6,568 bases of DNA from Candidatus Bathyarchaeota archaeon. Its GTDB lineage: Archaea; Thermoproteota; Bathyarchaeia; Bathyarchaeales; Bathyarchaeaceae. The stretch's first letter is position 1. Each line of letters starts with the position of its first letter. Under the pieces are notes generated by a model. It did not search any database, had not been told where the DNA came from, and saw only the letters and a list, made by a program, of their open reading frames with translations. The DNA is taken from contig CP070709.1 of the NCBI GenBank assembly GCA_020350305.1, positions 586,430 to 592,997 of the forward strand, in the 5' to 3' direction. The translations under genes were made by a program, and so were the position numbers. Shown piece by piece: positions 1 through 4,815 of the stretch.

Positions 1-4
1 AGAA

Positions 5-71
5 AGAGAGAGAATAAGAAACTATCAAAAAATTATAGGGGGGTATATATACGGGGGGCTAAAGAGAGAGA
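5..71. repeat. GA-repeat and G-tract/TATA low-complexity block
   Basis: The left edge is strongly A/G-rich. A nine-base AGAGAGAGA run occurs at 5-13 and again at 63-71. Between them two runs of six G (38-43 and 53-58) flank TATATATAC (44-52). No gene is recognisable here. The alternating pyrimidine-purine core between G tracts should melt or distort easily, but no function can be assigned from sequence. Confidence 0.5.
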
Positions 72-135
72 CACCGGACAACTTAGCAACTCCTAAAAAA
101 ACACACAAACAAATTTCAAAACCAAAGAACAAAAC

Positions 136-178
136 CATATATGCTCAACATAATTATAATAACAGCTACATATATATG
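136..178. promoter_or_regulatory. Paired AT palindromes, possible operator of the downstream RHH gene
   Basis: Two perfect palindromes, CATATATG (136-143) and CATATATATG (169-178), are each followed by CT. Their centres lie about 34 bases apart and straddle the candidate TATA element at 151-160. Ribbon-helix-helix proteins commonly bind short palindromes or tandem half-sites in their own promoters, so autoregulation is a reasonable inference. AT-alternating palindromes also arise easily by chance in AT-rich DNA. Confidence 0.3.
151..160 (+). promoter_or_regulatory. Candidate TATA box for the RHH gene
   Basis: TAATTATAAT fits an archaeal TATA element. A transcript starting about 25 bases further on would begin near 180-185, just ahead of the GAGGTGA Shine-Dalgarno site at 188-194. 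The region is AT-rich throughout, so the exact box is uncertain. Confidence 0.4.
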
Positions 179-200
179 CTATGCGTTGAGGTGAAAGTTA

Positions 201-350
201 TTGAAACTTGTAACAGTTCTTCTTCCTGAAGCCTATTTAGAAGGACTTGATGAACTCGTAAGAGCCGCCATGTACCCAAGTCGAAGCGCGGCGATTCGAG
301 CAGCAGTTAGAGACATGCTCAAAAAAGAACTATGGGGCAAACGAGAATAG
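201..350 (+). CDS. Short CopG-type ribbon-helix-helix DNA-binding protein
   Basis: A 49-residue protein with the complete ribbon-helix-helix layout. Residues 2-8 (KLVTVLL) form the DNA-contacting beta strand, residues 9-22 the first helix, PSRSAAIR at 26-33 is the classic turn and start of the second helix, and the protein ends in a basic tail (KKELWGKRE). Such proteins dimerise and insert the paired strands into the DNA major groove. The TTG start at 201 is chosen because GAGGTGA lies six bases upstream and an in-frame TGA at 192-194 excludes anything earlier. The length is normal for minimal archaeal RHH regulators; in haloarchaea a similarly small one (CdrS) controls cell-division genes, but nothing here shows that role. 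There is no toxin gene beside it, so it is more likely a free-standing regulator than an antitoxin. The gene converges on pyrF. Confidence 0.85.
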   Translation: MKLVTVLLPEAYLEGLDELVRAAMYPSRSAAIRAAVRDMLKKELWGKRE

Positions 351-431
351 CAAGAACCGTTTGCGTATGAAGAAGTCTAACGGGGAGAAACGTCAGAACG
401 ACCAACGAATTAACAACTGAGATTGGCCATA

Positions 432-1199
432 CTATTTTTCCAAACAACGCATCGCAGCATCTCTGATGCGTTTTGCAGCCTCACACGGATCTTCGGCAAG
501 TGTTATAGACCGCCCAACGATGAGAAAACGCGCACCTGCAGCAATAGCTGAGTCGATGCCTCCTCCTTGAACGCCAACACCTGGCGAAAATATGGGAACA
601 CGAGTCTTCAAAATTGTGTATATCTCTTTTATTTTCTCTGGAAAAGTGGCTCCTACTACTGCTCCATCTGCGCTCCAAGACAACGCTTTTTCAGCAAAAA
701 CCAAGTATTGTGGCATCAACTTCTCGCTCTTAAAGTCACGCACCGTTTGACCGTATCCTTCACTGGCCCCTTCATGACTCATGTACACGAGAAGAATAAC
801 CCCACGCTCCAGCTCCTTGGCAACCTCAAAAACTGGCTGAAGCCCCTGATCCCATCCAACGAAAGGATTAGCGATGACGGCGTCAAATCCCGCTTCGTAA
901 TAACATTCTGCGATTGAACGGTTAGTGTGGCCTACGTCATTGATTTTACAATCCATGATTGTTGGCAAACCATAATCGTGAGCTGAATTCACGATTTTTT
1001 GTACGCCGTCAAATAGGCCGAGTGGTAGAACCAGCTGACGATTTATCTTTACTGCGCAGATGTATGGATGCACGGTCTCCAATGTTTTGAGGCTTCGATG
1101 CAGAAGACGCTGGGGCTGATCAAAGGGGAGGTCTAAGGCTAAGACTATGTTTGAACTTGCTTTTTTTGTGGAACGACTCATTTTGCGTTTGAAAGACAA
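432..1199 (-). CDS. pyrF: Orotidine 5'-phosphate decarboxylase
   Basis: Cytosolic enzyme that decarboxylates OMP to UMP, the last step of de novo pyrimidine synthesis. The TIM-barrel family signature is intact: D23 in ALDLP, K51 in VKIN, the catalytic DxKxxD at D83/K85/D88, S141 in MSHEG, the SPGVG loop at 205-209 and the phosphate-gripping VGRSI at 228-232. All catalytic residues are present. The 255 residues are slightly longer than usual for archaeal members because of a lysine- and serine-rich N-terminus. The TTG start at 1199 is preceded by a GGGGGA purine run (1205-1210). An ATG at 1181 (residue 7) would give a 249-residue protein and is equally possible if the message is leaderless. 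The conserved fold begins near residue 17, so the choice does not affect function. It stands alone; pyrE is not adjacent. Confidence 0.95.
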   Translation of the reverse strand: MSFKRKMSRSTKKASSNIVLALDLPFDQPQRLLHRSLKTLETVHPYICAVKINRQLVLPLGLFDGVQKIVNSAHDYGLPTIMDCKINDVGHTNRSIAECYYEAGFDAVIANPFVGWDQGLQPVFEVAKELERGVILLVYMSHEGASEGYGQTVRDFKSEKLMPQYLVFAEKALSWSADGAVVGATFPEKIKEIYTILKTRVPIFSPGVGVQGGGIDSAIAAGARFLIVGRSITLAEDPCEAAKRIRDAAMRCLEK

Positions 1200-1230
1200 A
1201 TTAGTCCCCCGTTAGATAACTGGTATAGAG

Positions 1231-1243
1231 ATTTATTATTTAG
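1231..1243 (-). promoter_or_regulatory. Candidate TATA box for pyrF
   Basis: On the minus strand this reads CTAAATAATAAAT. It lies about 25 bases before a predicted transcript start near 1210, leaving a leader of roughly ten bases to the TTG at 1199 and about thirty to the ATG at 1181. Inferred from spacing and composition only. Confidence 0.35.
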
Positions 1244-1295
1244 ATGCTATGTGTTTTGTGTTTGTTTGGGAGGAGTCTAGAGTTCTGCAAAAAAA

Positions 1296-1427
1296 TTGGG
1301 TTTAGAAATACTGAAGCCGTTTTGGTTGGCAACGGAGAAAAATCCTTGGGGCTGTATAAGGCTCAAAGAAACGCTCCTGCCGCCCATCTACTTACAGTTC
1401 GTAGCACCTTTAGAAAGTAACATTTAA
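1296..1427 (+). other. Unrecognised short open frame with coding-like composition
   Basis: An open frame of 43 residues from a TTG at 1296, following an in-frame TAG at 1278-1280. It is rich in W, P, F and L; the first part reads LGLEILKPFWLATEKNPWGC, and the end reads PPIYLQFVAPLESNI. I do not recognise a family. There is no Shine-Dalgarno site at a useful distance: the purine run GGGAGGAG at 1268-1275 is 20 bases upstream. A second open frame, ATG 1244 to TAA 1420 (58 residues), overlaps it in another register. Either the stretch is the tail of a decayed gene, in line with the damaged gene just downstream, or it is non-coding. The rest of 1200-1480 holds only candidate promoters. Confidence 0.2.
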
Positions 1428-1430
1428 TTA
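1423..1430 (+). promoter_or_regulatory. Candidate TATA box for the metallophosphoesterase relic
   Basis: TTTAATTA, preceded by purine-rich GAAAGTAAC that could serve as a BRE. It would place the transcript start near 1450, about 30 bases before the GTG start at 1481, with the Shine-Dalgarno site GGAGA (1467-1471) in between. Confidence 0.35.
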
Positions 1431-1480
1431 CTTCAAGCGTTTCTGGTGGACGGAAAAATTAGAAAAGGAGATTGACAAAC

Positions 1481-1789
1481 GTGATTATCGTTCAAATGTC
1501 TGACCTACACTGCGCAAGTGCGCCGTCATTTCTACGAGAAAAACTAACAACAGCGATAAACGAAATCAACCACCTAAACCCAGACCTCGTAGCAAGTGAC
1601 CATCGACACAGACCGTGGCTATGGAAACTGAACGACATCAACTTTCTATTCTCAGGCGCTGTTTCAACTGTGAGATTACGAGGATTCTTCGAAAACTCGT
1701 ACAACGTCATCAGAATCGAGAACAGGGAGATTAAGCCTACACTGAAAGTCGTCGGAGACTCTTTCACAGATTTCCCAAAACTAACATAA
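1481..1789 (+). pseudogene. Metallophosphoesterase relic with large in-frame internal deletion
   Basis: The first 37 residues are a normal calcineurin-like phosphoesterase N-terminus: IIVQMSDLH, with metal ligands D8 and H10, then a helix ending in NPDLV, where family members continue into the GDLT motif. The sequence instead jumps at about residue 38 to HRHRPWLW, a C-terminal GHxH region followed by the usual closing beta strands. The GDxx, GNH(D/E) and central histidine motifs are absent, so roughly 150 or more residues are missing while the frame is kept. The glycine of GHxH is aspartate (DHRH). The 102-residue product cannot form a complete dinuclear metal site. GTG at 1481 is taken as start because GGAGA lies nine bases upstream; TTG at 1472 is too close to it. 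The gene converges on the glycosylase with 13 bases between. Alternative: a short but folded protein still under selection, since the frame is uninterrupted. Confidence 0.7.
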
Positions 1790-1802
1790 AAGCCAGACTC
1801 AG

Positions 1803-2396
1803 TCAAAGTTCACCTAGTTTTTCAAGCTTAAACTTTACGATTTGAAAATCATCTTCAAGCCCACGCTTATACTTCACATTATATAATGCGGCTGCAGGGT
1901 GAAACGTAGGAATCACAATCACTTGCAAACCAAGAAGCCTTATAGTAAATGTTCTACCATGAAGCTTAGTGATACCTTCTACTGGAAAGCCAGCCTTAGA
2001 AAGAATATGAGAAGTTGCATGTCTTCCAAGCATCACAATAAGCTTCGGTCCAATAATTTGGATTTGCCGATCCAGAAAAGGGGTGCAAGCCGCAACCTCG
2101 TCTGATAAGGGATCACGGTTTTCCGGAGGCCTACACTTAAGAACATTTGCAATGTATAAGTCGCCTCGTGAAAGCCCGATTTCTGACAACAACTCATCAA
2201 AAAGCTTGCCCGCGGCTCCAACGAATGGTCGACCCTTTATATCCTCCAAGTAGCCGGGAGCCTCGCCTATAAATATCACGGCTGCATCAACATTCCCTTC
2301 TCCAGGGACAGGGTTACGGCGTTGCCTCCACAACTCACACGTACGGCAAGCAATGACTTCGGCCGCAACTGCTTTCATCAAATCTTGCTTAGGCAC
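1803..2396 (-). CDS. Family 4 uracil-DNA glycosylase (4Fe-4S)
   Basis: DNA-repair enzyme that excises uracil, produced by cytosine deamination, to start base-excision repair. The 197-residue length is typical for family 4. Motif 1 is GEAPG (44-48) with E51-D52 just after, and motif 2 is HPAAALYN (166-173). The four cysteines expected to bind the [4Fe-4S] cluster are all present: C17 and C20 (CRTC), C88 in KCRPPENRDP and C104 in ACTPF. The GTG at 2396 is chosen as start, with the purine-rich GTGAGAG (2407-2413) ten bases upstream. An ATG at residue 7 is the alternative; it also keeps C17. It follows the cysteine desulfurase gene on the same strand with a 54-base gap, so the two are probably co-transcribed. 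Family 5 enzymes are close relatives, but the GEAPG motif with ED nearby favours family 4. Confidence 0.93.
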   Translation of the reverse strand: MPKQDLMKAVAAEVIACRTCELWRQRRNPVPGEGNVDAAVIFIGEAPGYLEDIKGRPFVGAAGKLFDELLSEIGLSRGDLYIANVLKCRPPENRDPLSDEVAACTPFLDRQIQIIGPKLIVMLGRHATSHILSKAGFPVEGITKLHGRTFTIRLLGLQVIVIPTFHPAAALYNVKYKRGLEDDFQIVKFKLEKLGEL

Positions 2397-2431
2397 CGCA
2401 ATTCAACTCTCACGAAAACAATTCCCAAATG

Positions 2432-2447
2432 AACCGAACGTGCGGTT
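2432..2447 (-). other. Small hairpin in the sufS-udg spacer
   Basis: AACCG (2432-2436) and CGGTT (2443-2447) form a five-base-pair stem with a six-base loop, between the stop of the desulfurase gene and the Shine-Dalgarno site of the glycosylase gene. It lacks a following U-run, so it is not a convincing terminator; it might mark an mRNA processing site. It is short enough to be chance. Confidence 0.2.
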
Positions 2448-2450
2448 TCC

Positions 2451-3665
2451 TCATTTAGCCATTGCTTCCGCTATTTCTCTCACTGCTGATACAAATCTAT
2501 CTATTTCATCCCTTGTGTTGTAAAAGTAGGCGGATGCCCGAACGCTTCCAGACTTACGAATGACGTTTTTCATAAGAGGGAGAGCACATTGGTGTCCCGA
2601 GCGAACCATGATGTTGGCTGAAACGTCCAGCGCTAAAGCCACATCGTGTGGATTCAAGCCACTCACGTTGAACGCTGTAATTCCTATCTTATTTTTTGGT
2701 TCAGGGCCATACAGTTCAACTTTAGGAAGTTTTATGAATTCTTCATACGTCTGTTTTGTAAGCTCCTTTTCGTAGCTTTCAATGTTTTCCATTCCTAAAT
2801 CCTGTAAGTAGTCAACCGCTGCTCCTAAACCAATGGACTCTGCAATGGCGGGGGTTCCTGCCTCAAACCGCGTGGAGTTTTCTTCAAGCTTGTAGTAATC
2901 GACGCCCACATCCGCTATGGTTCCTCCACCAACGCATAAAGGCTCAACTTCCTTCACCAAATCCTCTTGGATGTACAGGGCGCCAGCTCCAGTCGGCGCA
3001 CACATCTTGTGCCCACTAAATGCGAGAAAGTCGCACCCGATTTTCTGAACATCAACCTTCATATGTGGAACTGACTGAGCTCCATCAATGAGGACATAGG
3101 CTCCGTGCTCATGTGCGATTTCAGTTATCTCTCTAACGGGTGTGATGGTGCCTAAAACGTTCGAAACGTGGGTTATTGCCACCAGCTTTGTCTTATCGTC
3201 AACTGCTTTTTCAAAGTCCGCTAGGTCTAAGAGCCCTTGCTCAGCTGGTTCGCTGGGCCTGACAATTTCCAAATTTACATGATGCTGATTCTTCACGCGA
3301 AGCCAAACGATAAAATTAGAGTGGTGTTCAATAAGTGATGTGACGATTTTATCCCCTTTCTTCCAGTTTAACCCGTTTGAGATTATGTTTATTCCCTCGG
3401 TGGTATTTTGAGTCATGATGATTTCGGAATCGGATTTGGCGTTGATGAAGTGGGCAACCTTGGTGTGGGCTTGCTCGTATTCTTCGCTTGCCTTTTGCGA
3501 CAAGTGATGGACGCCTCGCTCCACGTTGGCCCGGTATTGATGGTAGAACTCCAGCATTTTTTGAAGCACGGGTTCTGGAGTGAGGCTGCTGGCGGTGCTA
3601 TCTAGGTAGATTACGCCTGTTTCCAAGATAGGAAAATCTTTTCTCACTTTCTGCACGATCAGCAA
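2451..3665 (-). CDS. sufS: SufS-type (group II) cysteine desulfurase
   Basis: PLP-dependent aminotransferase-fold enzyme that converts cysteine to alanine and passes sulfane sulfur to Fe-S cluster assembly and thio-cofactor synthesis. At 404 residues it matches the SufS/CsdA class. Visible landmarks are the N-terminal YLDSTASSLTP (20-30), EHHSN (113-117), D194 and Q197 in DGAQS, the PLP lysine K220 in SGHK, the catalytic cysteine C360 in RSGHQC followed by ALPLM, and RAS plus YNT near 376-384. The direct R-x-G-H-x-C-A context marks group II rather than the IscS/NifS type. The TTG start at 3665 has a strong Shine-Dalgarno site, GAGGAGGG (3673-3680), seven bases upstream. No SufB, SufC or SufU scaffold gene is adjacent. 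It leads an apparent operon with the Fe-S uracil-DNA glycosylase. Selenocysteine lyase activity cannot be excluded for this class. Confidence 0.93.
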   Translation of the reverse strand: MLIVQKVRKDFPILETGVIYLDSTASSLTPEPVLQKMLEFYHQYRANVERGVHHLSQKASEEYEQAHTKVAHFINAKSDSEIIMTQNTTEGINIISNGLNWKKGDKIVTSLIEHHSNFIVWLRVKNQHHVNLEIVRPSEPAEQGLLDLADFEKAVDDKTKLVAITHVSNVLGTITPVREITEIAHEHGAYVLIDGAQSVPHMKVDVQKIGCDFLAFSGHKMCAPTGAGALYIQEDLVKEVEPLCVGGGTIADVGVDYYKLEENSTRFEAGTPAIAESIGLGAAVDYLQDLGMENIESYEKELTKQTYEEFIKLPKVELYGPEPKNKIGITAFNVSGLNPHDVALALDVSANIMVRSGHQCALPLMKNVIRKSGSVRASAYFYNTRDEIDRFVSAVREIAEAMAK

Positions 3666-3672
3666 CGTTTGG

Positions 3673-3680
3673 CCCTCCTC
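3673..3680 (-). promoter_or_regulatory. Shine-Dalgarno site that fixes the sufS start
   Basis: Minus-strand GAGGAGGG, seven bases before TTG 3665. It is the strongest ribosome binding site in the window and supports a TTG start over internal candidates. Confidence 0.7.
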
Positions 3681-3717
3681 AACATAGGGAACAAAGTTCT
3701 TACATCTCTCTTCTTTG

Positions 3718-3725
3718 TTTTATCC
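3718..3725 (-). promoter_or_regulatory. Weak candidate TATA box for the sufS-udg operon
   Basis: Minus-strand GGATAAAA, set in an A-rich run, would place transcription near 3695 and give a leader of about 30 bases containing the Shine-Dalgarno site. It departs from the archaeal TATA consensus, so this is only the best available candidate in the spacer. Confidence 0.22.
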
Positions 3726-3748
3726 ATTTCTTTTTTGTGCCATGAAGC

Positions 3749-3871
3749 TTGGAAACGTTTTCCTTGCTGCAATTTGAAGAAGATGATATCATCGCTGCTA
3801 CCAATCATGAGAACCTTGACAGTTTATTGACTTGGAATGGATTCACAAAGGCTTGGGATTCAGAGGTTCAG
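3749..3871 (+). other. Coding-like fragment, possibly a truncated gene remnant
   Basis: The + strand between the two leftward operons is open and reads as a plausible protein piece. From TTG 3749 it contains LLQFEEDDIIAATNHENLDS and then LLTWNGFTKAWDSE, acidic and then W/F-containing, before entering sequence that is antisense to the nucleotidyltransferase gene (the frame closes at 4018). An in-frame TGA lies just upstream and there is no Shine-Dalgarno site, so it is not an obvious intact gene. The closing G-F-x-x-x-W-D-x-E pattern faintly recalls the tails of some VapB-like antitoxins, but that is speculation. A perfect 12-base palindrome (3782-3793) lies inside it. I do not recognise the family. 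Confidence 0.25.
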
Positions 3872-4798
3872 TTATTCTTTTTTGAGTATGGCTTCCCAGA
3901 TTCCGAATCCAGTTACTGTTTCAGGCGTCTCAACAGGGTTGTACCATCTTTTCTTCGTGCCGGCTTTAGACCTGATTTTCCATCCGAACGATTTTGGTTC
4001 TCTATCTATTCTCTCTAGCAGGTTTTCTATTCTTTCAGCTATCTCTCCTCTGTCTTCTTTTTTAAGGCTGCTAGGGTCAATTTCAGCTTCTGTGCCTAAT
4101 TTGTCTAGCTCAGAAACGAATTTCTTGATTTTTTTGAGGTTGGTGGTTGCGGTGTACCAGAATCCCCAGTCTTTCGCCATTAGTTTGGATATGTATGAAG
4201 CGTCTATCGCTTCTTTTTCTTCTTTCTCTCCAATCTTGTGGGCTTTCAATAGGACTAGGCAGTCCTTCAAATCTTTTGCGCTGAATGCTTCCCACATTTG
4301 TATTTTCTCAAGCAGCATATCGGTCACAGAGATCGTTGGATGATCCATTTCTAGTCTTCCCTTGAAATCCACTGGATGATTCGCTACTATTAGTTTGTCG
4401 TAGAAAATGTCAACGTAAAACCAGCCCTTTGGATGGTAGTATATTTGTCTCTCAGATGCAGCTGAAGAAAGAGTCGCCCTTCTCTTAGCATATTCCATCT
4501 CGCTGAAAAGATTCTTGACTTTATCTCTATGTTTGCGATAGGACATGAAATCTATGTCAGTGTATTCTTGGCCTTTCACGACACCTGCTCCTGTTCTACT
4601 GAGTTTCCTTGCAAAGTCCCTGAACTCTTGACTGTGTATTGCTATACCTAATCCGCCTATAATCCTAAGGACTATCCCCTTCTTGTCAGCTTCCTTAACT
4701 ATTCTCTCAGCTTCGTCGAAAAACACTTTTGTCGGAACTATTCCTTTCCAGTCTTTAGGTAGTTCTCTTCTAACTTCTTTGTCGAGCATCCAGGACAT
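3872..4798 (-). CDS. Nucleotidyltransferase-fold protein of unknown substrate
   Basis: A 308-residue protein whose first half carries the DNA polymerase beta-like nucleotidyltransferase signature: IIGGLGIAIHS (46-56, paired glycines 48-49), D81 and D83 in TDIDF, and the third carboxylate D130 in YVDIF. All three metal-binding acids are present, so catalysis is possible. A conserved-looking block KDLKD (175-179) follows. The C-terminal half (about 190-308) is helical, rich in charge and tryptophan (KDWGFWYTATTNL, EPKSFGWKIRSK), with no domain I can name. From memory, similar uncharacterised proteins occur in Actinobacteria and Chloroflexi; they loosely resemble AbiEii-type toxins, but no AbiEi antitoxin is adjacent. 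The ATG start has AAGGAGAA (4808-4815) nine bases upstream, close to the stop of the preceding metallophosphoesterase gene; the 17-base gap indicates one operon. Substrate and role are unknown. Confidence 0.8.
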   Translation of the reverse strand: MSWMLDKEVRRELPKDWKGIVPTKVFFDEAERIVKEADKKGIVLRIIGGLGIAIHSQEFRDFARKLSRTGAGVVKGQEYTDIDFMSYRKHRDKVKNLFSEMEYAKRRATLSSAASERQIYYHPKGWFYVDIFYDKLIVANHPVDFKGRLEMDHPTISVTDMLLEKIQMWEAFSAKDLKDCLVLLKAHKIGEKEEKEAIDASYISKLMAKDWGFWYTATTNLKKIKKFVSELDKLGTEAEIDPSSLKKEDRGEIAERIENLLERIDREPKSFGWKIRSKAGTKKRWYNPVETPETVTGFGIWEAILKKE

Positions 4799-4815
4799 GT
4801 TACCGTATTCTCCTT

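Noticed and set aside
2..229. A + strand frame open across the left edge through the leader
   Set aside because: Its translation is biased toward K, N, Y and I, has no early start codon and overlaps the well-supported regulator gene; openness follows from the composition of the region.
367..420. 17-residue frame starting at ATG 367
   Set aside because: No ribosome binding site, highly polar composition and very short; nothing beyond chance supports it.
351..431. Possible small RNA or terminator between the convergent regulator and pyrF genes
   Set aside because: No stable stem-loop or clear U tract; nothing specific is visible in these 81 bases.
567..917. 116-residue + strand frame
   Set aside because: Fully antisense to pyrF, which has intact catalytic motifs; the translation has no recognisable domain.
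1492..1806. 104-residue minus-strand frame
   Set aside because: Antisense to the metallophosphoesterase relic, whose sense frame carries recognisable family motifs.
3751..3763. Hairpin GGAAA-CGT-TTTCC as a terminator for the nucleotidyltransferase operon
   Set aside because: The stem is only five base pairs with no U-run after it in the minus-strand direction, and archaeal termination mainly uses U tracts.
3837..4343. 168-residue + strand frame rich in S, F and L
   Set aside because: It is the antisense shadow of the nucleotidyltransferase-fold gene; the serine/phenylalanine richness mirrors Lys/Glu-rich codons on the other strand.
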